From contig JALXCZ010000011.1 in the NCBI GenBank assembly GCA_026990595.1, positions 106,909 to 170,908 of the forward strand: DNA of 64,000 bases. The letters are read 5' to 3'. The notes beneath the pieces were generated by a model that was not told the origin of the DNA, searched no databases, and saw only the letters and a program-made list of their open reading frames with translations. Source of the DNA: Sulfurovum sp. GTDB taxonomy: Bacteria; Campylobacterota; Campylobacteria; Campylobacterales; Sulfurovaceae. This document shows positions 29,001 through 39,381 of this stretch, in pieces; position 1 is the stretch's first letter, and each line of letters starts with the position of its first letter. The translations under genes were made by a program, and so were the position numbers.

Positions 29001-30812
29001 TTGGTTAAAACAGTACCACAGAAAAATATACGTAACTTCTCCATCATCGCACACATTGACCATGGAAAGTCTACGCTCGCAGATCGTATCATACAGGAGT
29101 GTGGGGCGGTGAGTGACCGACAGATGTCTGCCCAGGTGATGGACACGATGGACATTGAGAGGGAACGTGGTATTACCATTAAAGCCCAGTCTGTACGTTT
29201 GGACTATGTTAAAGACGGTGAACATTACATCCTTAACCTTATAGACACTCCGGGTCACGTGGATTTCTCTTATGAAGTGAGCCGCTCACTGGCTTCGTGC
29301 GAAGGTGCACTGCTCATTGTTGATGCGGCACAGGGCGTAGAAGCTCAGACCATTGCCAATGTCTATATTGCCATTGAGAATGATCTTGAATTGCTTCCTG
29401 TCGTGAACAAAATAGACTTGCCTGCTGCCGATCCTGACCGTGTTCTAACCGAGCTTGAAGAAGCCATCGGCATCGATGCAACAGAGCACAATCTTGTCTC
29501 TGCCAAAACTGGTGTTGGGGTAGCAGAACTTATTGATGCCATCATTGAGCGTGTGCCTGCACCGCAAGGGGATGAAAATGCTCCGGCTAAAGCCCTTATT
29601 TATGATAGTTGGTTTGACAACTATTTAGGTGCTTTGGCTCTGGTACGTGTCTTTGAAGGAAGCATCAAAAAGCGACAGACCATCAAGATCATGGGAACCA
29701 AAGAGGAGCATCAGGTATTGGATCTAATGTACCCAAATCCCATTGCACCCATCAAAACCGATGAGATACGTACAGGTGAAGTGGGCATTGTCGTCACCGG
29801 ACTAAAAACGGTTGAGGGCTTGCAGGTGGGGGACACGATCACCGATGCCAAAAACCCTACAGCAGAGATCATCGGCGGATTTGAGCCTGCCAAACCGTTT
29901 GTCTTTGCGGGTATCTACCCCATAGAGACAGACCGTTTTGAAGATTTGCGTGATGCACTGAACAGACTCAAACTCAATGACTCCTCACTCAGCTTTGAAC
30001 CGGAGAGTTCTATGGCGCTGGGTTCGGGGTTCAGGACAGGTTTCCTTGGGATGCTGCATATGGAGGTCATCAAAGAGCGTTTGGAACGTGAGTTTAACTT
30101 GGAGCTCATCGCTACTGCACCTACGGTTGTCTACAGGGTAGAGCAGACCAATGGGGAAGAGATAGAGATACAAAACCCTTCTGAACTGCCTGAACCGCAA
30201 AAGATCGCCAAGATCTTTGAACCTTATGTGAAAGCGACTATTTTAACACCTCAAGAGTACTTGGGGAACCTCATTAAACTGCTCAATGACCGCCGTGGTA
30301 TTCAGATCAAGATGGATTACCTGAACGAAACACGTGTCCTTTTGGAATATGATATTCCCATGAATGAGATAGTCATGGACTTTTACGACAAATTGAAGTC
30401 TACCACCAAAGGATATGCAAGTTTTGACTATGAGCCTATAGGGTTTAGAGAGGGTGATCTGGTCAAACTTGACATTCGTGTGGCGGGTGATATCGTCGAT
30501 TCACTCTCTATTATCGTACCACGTGACAAAGCACGTTCACGCGGGCTTGCTTTTGTAGCACAGCTTAAAGAGCTCATCCCAAGACAGCTGTTTGAAGTTG
30601 CCATTCAGGCGAGTATCGGCAATGATATCATTGCCCGTACCAACGTGAAGTCCATGGGCAAGAACGTAACTGCAAAGTGTTACGGTGGAGACATTACCCG
30701 GAAAAGAAAGCTTTTAGAGAAGCAAAAAGCGGGTAAAAAACGTATGAAGTCCATCGGTAAGGTGCAAGTACCGCAAGAGGCATTCATGGCTGTCTTGAAG
30801 TTGGACAGTTAG
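29001..30812 (+). CDS. lepA: Elongation factor 4 LepA (TTG/ATG start region)
   Basis: 603 aa; [40 protein letters not shown]. Confidence 0.97.
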   Translation: MVKTVPQKNIRNFSIIAHIDHGKSTLADRIIQECGAVSDRQMSAQVMDTMDIERERGITIKAQSVRLDYVKDGEHYILNLIDTPGHVDFSYEVSRSLASCEGALLIVDAAQGVEAQTIANVYIAIENDLELLPVVNKIDLPAADPDRVLTELEEAIGIDATEHNLVSAKTGVGVAELIDAIIERVPAPQGDENAPAKALIYDSWFDNYLGALALVRVFEGSIKKRQTIKIMGTKEEHQVLDLMYPNPIAPIKTDEIRTGEVGIVVTGLKTVEGLQVGDTITDAKNPTAEIIGGFEPAKPFVFAGIYPIETDRFEDLRDALNRLKLNDSSLSFEPESSMALGSGFRTGFLGMLHMEVIKERLEREFNLELIATAPTVVYRVEQTNGEEIEIQNPSELPEPQKIAKIFEPYVKATILTPQEYLGNLIKLLNDRRGIQIKMDYLNETRVLLEYDIPMNEIVMDFYDKLKSTTKGYASFDYEPIGFREGDLVKLDIRVAGDIVDSLSIIVPRDKARSRGLAFVAQLKELIPRQLFEVAIQASIGNDIIARTNVKSMGKNVTAKCYGGDITRKRKLLEKQKAGKKRMKSIGKVQVPQEAFMAVLKLDS

Positions 30813-30813
30813 T

Positions 30814-31275
30814 ATGTTTGATGTAGTTACAGAGTGGGCATTCCATATTCACCTCATTATGGCGATCTCCTGGATAGGCGGGTCGGTCTTTATGTTTATT
30901 CTCGGTGTCTCTTTGAGAGACAAAAAGGCACAACAGGAGGTTTACCCTCATGTTGGACCGATCTTTGGCTGGTTTGAAGTAGTTGCCCTTATTTCACTGC
31001 TTTCCAGCGGAGCTGTTCTTGGTATGAAGTACAGTCTTTTCCCTCTGCTTTTCAACGACAACGGAACCCCTATCTCCCATGCGCTTAATATGAAGCTGAC
31101 GCTTGTCATCATCTTGACCATTGCTACAGTTGTACATTTTATCATTGCCTACCGAACCAATGGCAAACAGCGTACACGTACAGAACAAATCCTCTCCAGA
31201 GGTTCCTCTATGCTGATATTGCTCTTAAATCTTTTTGTAATGCATTATGCAATCGTTCTGAGGAATATACTTTAG
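30814..31275 (+). CDS. CopD-like/uncharacterised 4-TM membrane protein
   Basis: 153 aa; His-containing TM segments HLIMAISWIGGSVFMFILG. Confidence 0.6.
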   Translation: MFDVVTEWAFHIHLIMAISWIGGSVFMFILGVSLRDKKAQQEVYPHVGPIFGWFEVVALISLLSSGAVLGMKYSLFPLLFNDNGTPISHALNMKLTLVIILTIATVVHFIIAYRTNGKQRTRTEQILSRGSSMLILLLNLFVMHYAIVLRNIL

Positions 31276-31354
31276 AAGTGCCCTTTAACGACTGCCCACT
31301 AAACCTTTAAGATACTTCTGCTATAACCTACCAAAACCAATAAGGAATTAAAAT

Positions 31355-31735
31355 ATGTCTGCAAACACGATCACCAGAGAGAACATAGAAACCATGGTTA
31401 TGAACTTTTATACAAGGGTCATGAAAGATGACATTGTAGGACCTTTTTTCGTCGCCAAGTTGGGTGATGATATGAACAACGAGCACTGGAGACCGCACTT
31501 GAAGCTGCTCATAGACTTTTGGGCTTCTATCGCTCTGGGAGACACCTCCTACAGGGGGAATCCTTTTGCTCCGCATATGTATTTGGGGGAGTTGAAGCGT
31601 GAGACCTTTGCACAGTGGCTCACACTCTTTTATGCCACACTTGATGAAGTCTATGCACCACAGATAGCTGAGCAGTTCAAAGAACGAAGCAGTATCATTG
31701 CCGGGAACTTCATGCGTAACCTGGGGATAGCATAA
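31355..31735 (+). CDS. Group III truncated hemoglobin
   Basis: 126 aa; FYTRVMKDDIVGPFFV...HWRPHLKLLIDFW; HMYLGELKRETFAQWL. Confidence 0.85.
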   Translation: MSANTITRENIETMVMNFYTRVMKDDIVGPFFVAKLGDDMNNEHWRPHLKLLIDFWASIALGDTSYRGNPFAPHMYLGELKRETFAQWLTLFYATLDEVYAPQIAEQFKERSSIIAGNFMRNLGIA

Positions 31736-31764
31736 ACCCGAATAAACTTTGATATAATCAACCC

Positions 31765-33015
31765 ATGACACACCTGGAAAAGATAGAAAAAGCCAAAGCC
31801 AGACTGATGTTGGAACATCCCTATTTTGGAACGGTCGCGGCTGCGTTGAAGTTGCATCCGAGTGACAATATAGAGTCATTTCTCTCTGACGGTGTGCACC
31901 TGCAGTACAACGATGCCTACTTTGACAATGCTTCTGTGGAAGAGGTGGAGTTTGCCCTTGCAAACGGAGCGATGCATACGGTTTTGAAACATCAGAGACG
32001 TATAGGAGAGCGGTACGAGTGGCTTTGGCAGTTGGCAACGGATTACACCATCAATGCCATGCTGCTAAAGAACGGATTTGGGCTGCCTGACCGTGCCAAC
32101 TTTCAGCAGCGTTTTGAAGGGATGTATGCCGAAGAGGTGTATGAGATATTACGTTCTGACATTATAAATGAAGAGCTAAGCAGTGATGAATCACTCCAAG
32201 AGCAGGCGCATGATGAACAGGGAAAGTCAAATAATGACAGAGTCTCACAAGAAGGAGTGGAAGCACCCAGAGACTGGAATGAAAAAGGTGACAGACCAAG
32301 ACAGGGTGCCAAAAGTGATGGTTCAAACTCTGAAAATGCCAACAGAAATGAACTGCAGCATGCCAAAGAGGAAGAACCTTTGGAAGAGATACATGCATTA
32401 CAGGAAGAGCTTAAAGAGCATTTTGAACAGATATTCCAAAAGCTTAACCGGCAAGGTACATTGCCTAAAGACCTGAATTTCGTTGTACCTGAATATTTTT
32501 CCCACAAAGTAGACTGGCGTGAGCTTTTGTACGGGTATATCGCTTCGTATGCCAAAAGTACCTACTCCTTCATACCTCCGAATATGAAGTACCTCTATCG
32601 CGGTATATACCTGCCGTCACTGAACTCCGATCTTTTGCGTATCGTCATTGCGGTAGATACTTCAGGTTCGGTGGATGAAACACTTTTGGGTACTTTCTTG
32701 GGAGAGGTAGGCTCCATTATGCAGCGTTATCCCAATTATGAAATAGACCTTATTATGGCTGATGCCAAGGTACAGTCGCATAAAGTTTTTTTACCCGGCG
32801 AGTCATTGGAGTATGATGTAAGCGGAAGAGGAGGAACGGACTTTAGCGCTGTTTTTGCCTACATAGACCAACAGATAAACTATCCGACACTTCTGCTTTA
32901 CTTTACCGACGGCATGGGTACCTTCCCTGAATTTGAGCCAAGCTATGATGTGATGTGGGTCATACCTGAAGCTAAAGAAGTACCGTTTGGTGAAGTGATG
33001 GTCTTAAATGAATAA
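31765..33015 (+). CDS. VWA-like metallopeptidase-domain protein (DUF2201 type)
   Basis: 416 aa; YTINAMLLKNGFGLPDRA, IVIAVDTSGSVDETLL, DVSGRGGTDFSAVF. Confidence 0.85.
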   Translation: MTHLEKIEKAKARLMLEHPYFGTVAAALKLHPSDNIESFLSDGVHLQYNDAYFDNASVEEVEFALANGAMHTVLKHQRRIGERYEWLWQLATDYTINAMLLKNGFGLPDRANFQQRFEGMYAEEVYEILRSDIINEELSSDESLQEQAHDEQGKSNNDRVSQEGVEAPRDWNEKGDRPRQGAKSDGSNSENANRNELQHAKEEEPLEEIHALQEELKEHFEQIFQKLNRQGTLPKDLNFVVPEYFSHKVDWRELLYGYIASYAKSTYSFIPPNMKYLYRGIYLPSLNSDLLRIVIAVDTSGSVDETLLGTFLGEVGSIMQRYPNYEIDLIMADAKVQSHKVFLPGESLEYDVSGRGGTDFSAVFAYIDQQINYPTLLLYFTDGMGTFPEFEPSYDVMWVIPEAKEVPFGEVMVLNE

Positions 33016-33248
33016 TGCGATCAATCGCATGAGCACTCTGCTGAAGAGAACTCAGTGTTAGCGTAGTATGCAGGGCTTTGCTCCGTATGCGTCCTAAACA
33101 AATGGTACCATTTGGGGACATGTTGGTCTTAAATGAATAATGCGATCAGTCGCATGAGCACTCTGCTGAAGAGAACTCAGTGTTAGCGTAGTATGCAGGG
33201 CTTTGCTCTGCATGCGTCCTAAACAAATAGTACCTTTGGGGACGTTTT
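33000..33248 (+). repeat. Tandem duplication, 125-bp period, two copies, starting in the 3' end of the preceding CDS
   Basis: Near-identical units 33000-33124 and 33125-33248 starting ggtcttaaatgaataatgcgatca. Confidence 0.95.
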
Positions 33249-33330
33249 GGTTTTAGGAAATTAATTGTTGGTTTATACACTTTTGCTATAATCTATACAA
33301 TCGCAAAAATATACCTATGAGGATGCTTCT

Positions 33331-34437
33331 ATGTTACAACTCGATAACCAAAGCTCAAAATCATGTTTTTCACACTCCTTTGTCATTGTACTGCTTCCTT
33401 TACTTTTTCTCGTAGGACTTGTGCTTGGATATTTGGGGCTGCTCCCTCTGAAAGTTGAGTTGCATACACTGCTGATCATTGCATTCATCTTTGTTGTATT
33501 TCTTTTCTTTGTAAGACACAATGCCAACTACGCAGCCTGTCATATGAGAGGTTCCTTTGCAGCTATGGAAGCAAGTCTGCAGAGTGAACTCAGAGACAAT
33601 GCACTGACTATCATGGGCAGGACAAAGTCTACACTGCATGTCAAAGATTTTATGGCTGAGTATTACAAAGATATACGCAATGATAATTTTGCCCGTGTAG
33701 CACCTTCTGTATTCCCTATGCTCGGTATTTTGGGAACATTCATTGCTATTGCCATTTCTATGCCTGACTTTACAGCCAAGGACCTTGGTGCACTCGATCA
33801 GGAGATATCGGTACTGCTTGCAGGTGTAGGAACGGCATTCTATGCTTCGATCTACGGGATCATGCTCTCTCTGATCTGGACCTATTTTGAAAAAAGAGGA
33901 AGCACAAAGGTAGACAAGAATCTCTACGATCTGGAGAAACTTTATGAATCACGTGTATGGAAGAAGTCCGAACTCATCAAACATGAGCATATGCAGAGTG
34001 AACTTAAAGATCAGGAGATCGTCCAGACACTAAAAGAGACGTTCAATATGGATTTTATACGTGAACTCAATGAGCAGTACCTCAAAAACTTTACAGCGAT
34101 CATGAATGAGACAAGTAAAAGCTTTACAGTACTCACAAAGCAGATGCAGGATGCTTCCCATGAGTTAAGGGTAACCTTGGACAAGATACATGACAGACAG
34201 GAGAGTATCAATGCTGTCTCTACCATAAAAGAGAACATAGAAGGGTTCAATGCCAATGCCAAAAGCTTACAGAGATCCATGGAACGCTTTGATGGAACAG
34301 TCGATCATACCTTTGACAAGATAGACTCTGAAGTAGGACAGATCGTAGAGAAGCTGGGTTCTTTTTCACGTATCATTGCCGAGCAGAACCAGATGATACT
34401 CAGCAATCTGGCAACACTCAAAGAGGATAAGAAGTAA
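33331..34437 (+). CDS. MotA/TolQ/ExbB proton-channel family protein
   Basis: 368 aa; VFPMLGILGTFIAIAISMPDF, LLAGVGTAFYASIYGIMLSL plus coiled-coil tail. Confidence 0.82.
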   Translation: MLQLDNQSSKSCFSHSFVIVLLPLLFLVGLVLGYLGLLPLKVELHTLLIIAFIFVVFLFFVRHNANYAACHMRGSFAAMEASLQSELRDNALTIMGRTKSTLHVKDFMAEYYKDIRNDNFARVAPSVFPMLGILGTFIAIAISMPDFTAKDLGALDQEISVLLAGVGTAFYASIYGIMLSLIWTYFEKRGSTKVDKNLYDLEKLYESRVWKKSELIKHEHMQSELKDQEIVQTLKETFNMDFIRELNEQYLKNFTAIMNETSKSFTVLTKQMQDASHELRVTLDKIHDRQESINAVSTIKENIEGFNANAKSLQRSMERFDGTVDHTFDKIDSEVGQIVEKLGSFSRIIAEQNQMILSNLATLKEDKK

Positions 34438-34441
34438 CCCT

Positions 34442-35596
34442 ATGTTCAGAAAAAAAAGTACCGATGAGGGCAGTAACTTCTGGATATCGTATGCAGACTT
34501 GATGGCAGGGCTGCTTTTTGTTTTTATTCTGCTCATAGGAGCGATCGTCTCCAAGTCTATCATCCTTAAAAGTCATTTGCATGAAAAAGAAGACCGGCTG
34601 GCGTTGATCTCCCAGACACTTAAAACCAAAGAATCCAAATTGGATGACCTGAATGCTTCTTTGGTTAAGAGTAAAAAAGTGATCCATACCAATAAAAAAC
34701 TCATAGCAAAAAAAGACAAGCATATTAAAGAGGATTTGCATACGCTTAAACTAAGAGAAGATGAGATCAAAAAACTTAACCAAATGCTTCTTAAGACAAA
34801 TACCCAAAAAGACCTCCTCAGCAAAAAGATAGTGATTGTACAGAATCTTCTGAATGATACAAACCAAACACTGAAGAAAACAGAGCTCTCTTTGGCAGAG
34901 CGTAATAAAATGCTTAAAGCATACAAAGGAAAAGTGATCGTACTTTCAGATCAGCTGACTGAAGCGAACAGAACAGTAGAGAACAAAGACAAGAAACTTC
35001 TTGAACTGCTGAATGCTCTTGATGAGAAGGCGACAAAGTATGACAAGCTGGTAGAGAACCTTCAAAAACAAAAGGCCAAGATCAAGTCACTTACAGGTAT
35101 CAAACTCAAGGTCATTGCTGCGCTCAAGGATGCGTTGGGAAACAAGATCAATATAGACAAGAACAGTGGTTCGCTCAGGCTTGCATCGAATATACTGTTT
35201 GATAAGGGAAGTGCAACACTCAAAGAGGGAGCGAAAAAAGAGCTTAAGAAAGCATTTGAAGAGTATGTAGGTACACTGGTCAGCAACCCCAAGATAAAAC
35301 CGCATCTGGACAAGATCATTATAGAAGGACATACAGACAGTGATGGTGGCTACCTGTATAATCTGGATCTTTCGCAAAAACGTGCATTTGCCGTGATGAA
35401 CTACCTGCTTACGCTGGATTTTGCAAAAGAGTATAATCTGAAACCCCTACTGGTTGCTTCAGGTCGTGCCTATCTGGATGCTATCAAAGTAAATGGCATA
35501 GAAGACAAGGATGCTTCAAGACGTATTGAGATCAAATTCAGACTAAAGAATGAAGATGCAATGCATGAGATAGAGAAGGTGCTGGATGCCGAATAA
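34442..35596 (+). CDS. MotB-like/OmpA-domain protein with coiled coil
   Basis: 384 aa; NFWISYADLMAGLLFVFILLIGAIV; IIEGHTDSDGGYLYNLDLSQKRAFAVMNYL. Confidence 0.88.
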   Translation: MFRKKSTDEGSNFWISYADLMAGLLFVFILLIGAIVSKSIILKSHLHEKEDRLALISQTLKTKESKLDDLNASLVKSKKVIHTNKKLIAKKDKHIKEDLHTLKLREDEIKKLNQMLLKTNTQKDLLSKKIVIVQNLLNDTNQTLKKTELSLAERNKMLKAYKGKVIVLSDQLTEANRTVENKDKKLLELLNALDEKATKYDKLVENLQKQKAKIKSLTGIKLKVIAALKDALGNKINIDKNSGSLRLASNILFDKGSATLKEGAKKELKKAFEEYVGTLVSNPKIKPHLDKIIIEGHTDSDGGYLYNLDLSQKRAFAVMNYLLTLDFAKEYNLKPLLVASGRAYLDAIKVNGIEDKDASRRIEIKFRLKNEDAMHEIEKVLDAE

Positions 35597-35765
35597 ATTT
35601 AAAACAGAGCATTTTGAACCGGTAAATATTAAAAGTGCCAAAGATGTTTTGCAGAAGCATCTTGAGGCATTGGAGATACAGAAGGAGGGTAGCAGTATGG
35701 CAAAAAAAGAACCACAAAAGTACTCACTTTTGCAGAGGTTTCTGCATTTTATAAAGCTGGGTTAG
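35586..35765 (+). CDS. Small conserved-position ORF (59 aa) overlapping the OmpA-domain gene
   Basis: MPNKFKTEHFEPVNIKSAKDVLQKHLEALEIQKEGSSMAKKEPQKYSLLQRFLHFIKLG*; below ORF-track cut-off, 11-bp overlap with upstream stop. Confidence 0.5.
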   Translation: MPNKFKTEHFEPVNIKSAKDVLQKHLEALEIQKEGSSMAKKEPQKYSLLQRFLHFIKLG

Positions 35766-35775
35766 CACTTCCCTC

Positions 35776-36858
35776 TTAATATTTTGCCGGTATGTAAGAG
35801 ACAGAAGTAAGATTTGTTTCTTTCGCATGTTTCCCTTTTGATTTGGAAGTGTTGACTTTTACAGTCTCTTTTTTCTTTGATTTGCTTTTCTTCTTTCGTG
35901 ATGTTTTAAATGCTTTGATATTTTTGAGATGTTCTTCATAACTTGCTGTAAAATCATGTTCTCCGTTTTGGTTCAGCATGAAAAAGAGATAGTTACTTTT
36001 TTTCGGGTGTATTGCAGCATAAAGTGCATCTTCTGTGACGGTTCCCAAAGGGTAGGGAGGCAGTCCTTTGTGTTTGTAAGTATTGTAGTAGCTTGTATCA
36101 CTTTTGATACGTTCGGGAGTGATAACCGTATGAGAATGCTCCCCATAGTTCAGAGTACTGTCCATTTGCAGTTTCATCCCTTTGTTGAGACGATTGTAGA
36201 TTACTGAAGCAATAGAGGGCATCTCTTTTTTGGAGTTGCTCTCTTTTTGGATGATAGAAGCAATGGTGAGCAATACTTTTAATTCCGAAGTATCGGGTTT
36301 TTTATGAAAATATTTTTTCTCGAAGCCATTGATTACTTTAGTGGAAAGATCAAAAAGATAAGAGATCGTCGTATTCTCATCTGCTTTTCTGGCTATTTCA
36401 TAGCGTTTGGCAAAGATATCTGCTTCCTCGAAGCGTGTATGCTTCTGGTAAAACCGGTAAAGCTTTTCTCTGTTGAGTTTCATATCTTTTGCTAGACGTG
36501 TGGTAAGTTCCTTTGACGTCTCACCGGCATAGATGACAATATCCATGGTCTGAGCTCTTTTTCTATGAAGATACTCAAAAAAGAAAAGTCTGCCGGACTC
36601 CTTGGGATCAACCGTGTACCACCCCTCTTTGGGTGTGCGTATAAGCTGCAGCATCATTTTGTCTATCCAGGTAACGGTATAGCCGTTCTTCTCCAGGGTC
36701 TGAGTCACTTCCTCCACATCGGATGAGGGGATATAGAAGGTAGTGACCCCTTGATTGACAGGAACAAAATTGTAGAGTACCGGAAGCAGCAGGATCACCA
36801 TAAAGATCTCTACATAGAGTACAAAACGTCTGTATTTAGCTGAGATTATCTGTTTCAT
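35776..36858 (-). CDS. mltG: Endolytic transglycosylase MltG
   Basis: 360 aa; LLTIASIIQKESNSKKEMPSIASVIYNRLNKGMKLQMDSTLNYG. Confidence 0.95.
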   Translation of the reverse strand: MKQIISAKYRRFVLYVEIFMVILLLPVLYNFVPVNQGVTTFYIPSSDVEEVTQTLEKNGYTVTWIDKMMLQLIRTPKEGWYTVDPKESGRLFFFEYLHRKRAQTMDIVIYAGETSKELTTRLAKDMKLNREKLYRFYQKHTRFEEADIFAKRYEIARKADENTTISYLFDLSTKVINGFEKKYFHKKPDTSELKVLLTIASIIQKESNSKKEMPSIASVIYNRLNKGMKLQMDSTLNYGEHSHTVITPERIKSDTSYYNTYKHKGLPPYPLGTVTEDALYAAIHPKKSNYLFFMLNQNGEHDFTASYEEHLKNIKAFKTSRKKKSKSKKKETVKVNTSKSKGKHAKETNLTSVSYIPAKY

Positions 36859-36925
36859 TGGGAGTGATTATAGCATAGTTGTGTTACCGGCAGTAAAAAA
36901 TATGAAAAAAATATATAATCTCCGT

Positions 36926-37369
36926 TCAATATTTGGCTAAAAACGCATTGAACTGATTGGCAAAGGCATGGGCATCTTTCTGTCCGAACGGCTTTGGCCC
37001 TCCGGTTATTTCTCCGCTTTCTCTAATACTCTCCATTAAGTTACGCATAGCAAGATACTGTTTAATGTTCTCTATGCTGTAGAGTTCACCTCTGTGGTCT
37101 ATGGCATGGGCATTTTTGGAGATGATCCTGTCTGCCAAAGGTATGTCTGCAGTGATGACCAGATCATTTTCTTTACAGAGTTCAACAATATGATGATCTG
37201 CCTCATCTGCACCTTGTGCAACAACAATATACTCAATATGTTTTGAGTTACCGATATTTATCTTTTTATTGGCGATGACTTTCGTAGGTATGCCCAGACG
37301 CTCTATGCTTCTGAGTACAATAGGTTTAAGAAGATTGGGAAAAGCATCACCGTCTATATAGAGGATCAC
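36926..37369 (-). CDS. YaiI/YqxD family (DUF188) protein
   Basis: 147 aa; YIDGDAFPNLLKPIVLR, ITADIPLADRIISKNA. Confidence 0.9.
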   Translation of the reverse strand: MILYIDGDAFPNLLKPIVLRSIERLGIPTKVIANKKINIGNSKHIEYIVVAQGADEADHHIVELCKENDLVITADIPLADRIISKNAHAIDHRGELYSIENIKQYLAMRNLMESIRESGEITGGPKPFGQKDAHAFANQFNAFLAKY

Positions 37370-37560
37370 AGTATCTCTTTGACACGACCTACTTCACCGG
37401 TATTTAGACGCACTTTTATACCGTGAGGGTGGGTAGGGGAGTTGGTGAGGATCTTTTGTACTTTACCGTAAGTCAGTCTGCCTGTAGCCTGATCCTCTTT
37501 GAGTACGACAGCAACATCCCGTCCATATCTGATATCTGCTCTTTTCTGTCCGCTTGCCAT
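37366..37560 (-). CDS. YwbE family protein
   Basis: 64 aa; GRDVAVVLKEDQATGRLTYGKVQKILTNSPTHPHGIKVRL. Confidence 0.9.
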   Translation of the reverse strand: MASGQKRADIRYGRDVAVVLKEDQATGRLTYGKVQKILTNSPTHPHGIKVRLNTGEVGRVKEIL

Positions 37561-37561
37561 A

Positions 37562-38059
37562 TTATGTCTTTGGTGCGTAGTTCAAGACTTTTTTAACGGT
37601 GGCTACCGAACAGAAGAAAAGTGCATCAAATACAGGGTTGAGTTTTGTTGTATTTTCATCTATTACGTCAAAGGGCTGAAAGAAGAATCCCGGTCCATCC
37701 TCTTTAACAGTGGGTTTGACATGAAATACAACGGGTTTGAGTGTACGCACAACATTGAGAATTTTTTTATAGTTCTTTGCCTCTTTTTCAGGAAGAAGGT
37801 TATCCTGCTTGCTTTCGTTGACACGGGCTTTAAGCAAAAGCTGGAGTTTATCGTTGAAAATTACTTTGTTCCATTTGACCGTACCGAGTTCTATATTGAA
37901 TTCTCGGTTTGCAGAGACAAGAGGATGAGGTTTTGTCTCTCTAATGGCTTCAAGAAGCTGCAAAAAGAAGTTTATTCCGCCAAAATTATTGGCACACTGA
38001 AGGAGTTTTTCATGATGAAGTTTTTTCTCTTCTTCCGTGAGGGTATTGAAGTCGCACAT
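37562..38059 (-). CDS. Conserved hypothetical protein
   Basis: 165 aa ORF in operon with ywbE/yaiI homologs. Confidence 0.6.
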   Translation of the reverse strand: MCDFNTLTEEEKKLHHEKLLQCANNFGGINFFLQLLEAIRETKPHPLVSANREFNIELGTVKWNKVIFNDKLQLLLKARVNESKQDNLLPEKEAKNYKKILNVVRTLKPVVFHVKPTVKEDGPGFFFQPFDVIDENTTKLNPVFDALFFCSVATVKKVLNYAPKT

Positions 38060-38169
38060 TTGACTTCCTTTATCATAGATTTTTGCAATTATACCCGAAT
38101 TTAGACCAAGAAACTCAAATTAATTAACTTAGTATATAATTATAACCATTATAAGTAAAAGGGTAGACT

Positions 38170-39381
38170 ATGGGGAAGCAGCCACAAGAGGTTGAAGCAC
38201 TGCCAATAGCAGACAAAGAACATCAATATGCACGCTATGAGGATGTAGACAAAGCACAGCTGGAAAAAGATATTAACGCCATAAAAGAGACGATGGGTGC
38301 TGTTTGTGAAAAGGATTTTCAGCACCTTTTGAAACTTGAAAAATGGGGAAGGATGTTTACTTTCTCCGGATACGGGCTTATTTTATTTTTAAGCATTATG
38401 GGATTGGGTGGAGGATTAACTGCATTGGTGTTTTGGCCATTGGCGATCATTGCGGCATTGTTGATAAGTACAGGAAATGTTGCCAGATGGGCAGATGTGA
38501 CACATCCCATTTTACATGGTGCCTACGACAAAGTACCCAATATCCCGGAGCGTTATACCAAAAAGTATTTTGCCAAAGGTGCAAGACGTTATGTTGACTG
38601 GCTGGACTGGATCAAACCGCAGGCCTGGGAGTATGAACACAATATTATGCACCATTATCATTTGGGAGAGACAGAAGATCCGGACAATGTAGAGAAAAAT
38701 CTTCAATGGCTTATTCAGTCCAAAGTACCGATGTGGCTTCGCTATATTATCATTTATGGATTTGCAGGGATGTGGAAATTCCTCTATTATGCACCCAATA
38801 CACTGAGGATTCTTGAAAATAAAAAAAATAGGGATCAGCAAAAGCTGGAAGTGACTGACTATCAACTTGATCCCCGTACCAAAAATGGGTTGGAGCTATG
38901 GATGGAGTACTACCTTCCCTATATTGTAATTAAATTTATTGTATTCCCAATGCTCTTTTTACCATTTGGTGCACAAGCTTCAATCAATGCATTGATTATC
39001 ATTTTGATGGCGGAGTTCTTTGCTAATCTGCACTCATTTTTAGTCATTGTACCAAACCACTCAGCAGAAGATATTTATATGTTCAATGAACCGCATAAAA
39101 GTACCGGAGAATTTTACCTTAGACAGATCATGGGGTCGGTGAACTATAATACGGGTACGGATTTTCTGGATTTTATTCATGGTTTCCTCAACTACCAGAT
39201 AGAACATCACCTTTTTCCCAATATGCCGCACAGCTATTACCAGAAAATGCAGCCTGTGGTGAAAGATATTTGTAAAAAACATAATCTTGAGTACAGACAG
39301 GAGTCTGTATGGAAACGTATAAAGATGAGTATTGACCTGATGGTCGGGAAAACAAAACTGCTTAGAGTAGATGGGATCTGA
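38170..39381 (+). CDS. Fatty acid desaturase
   Basis: 403 aa; HNIMHHYHLGETEDPDN, QIEHHLFPNMPHSYY histidine boxes. Confidence 0.9.
   Translation: MGKQPQEVEALPIADKEHQYARYEDVDKAQLEKDINAIKETMGAVCEKDFQHLLKLEKWGRMFTFSGYGLILFLSIMGLGGGLTALVFWPLAIIAALLISTGNVARWADVTHPILHGAYDKVPNIPERYTKKYFAKGARRYVDWLDWIKPQAWEYEHNIMHHYHLGETEDPDNVEKNLQWLIQSKVPMWLRYIIIYGFAGMWKFLYYAPNTLRILENKKNRDQQKLEVTDYQLDPRTKNGLELWMEYYLPYIVIKFIVFPMLFLPFGAQASINALIIILMAEFFANLHSFLVIVPNHSAEDIYMFNEPHKSTGEFYLRQIMGSVNYNTGTDFLDFIHGFLNYQIEHHLFPNMPHSYYQKMQPVVKDICKKHNLEYRQESVWKRIKMSIDLMVGKTKLLRVDGI

Noticed and set aside
31328-32038. 236-aa minus-strand ORF
   Set aside because: Overlaps the truncated hemoglobin and VWA-like genes in antisense; composition is unlike a real protein.
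33000-33248. Tandem repeat considered as a CRISPR array
   Set aside because: Only two long, near-identical units without unique spacers and no cas genes.
33331-35596. Calling the pair a genuine Zorya system
   Set aside because: No ZorC, ZorD or ZorE-like gene is adjacent, and the OmpA protein has a long coiled coil unlike typical ZorB.
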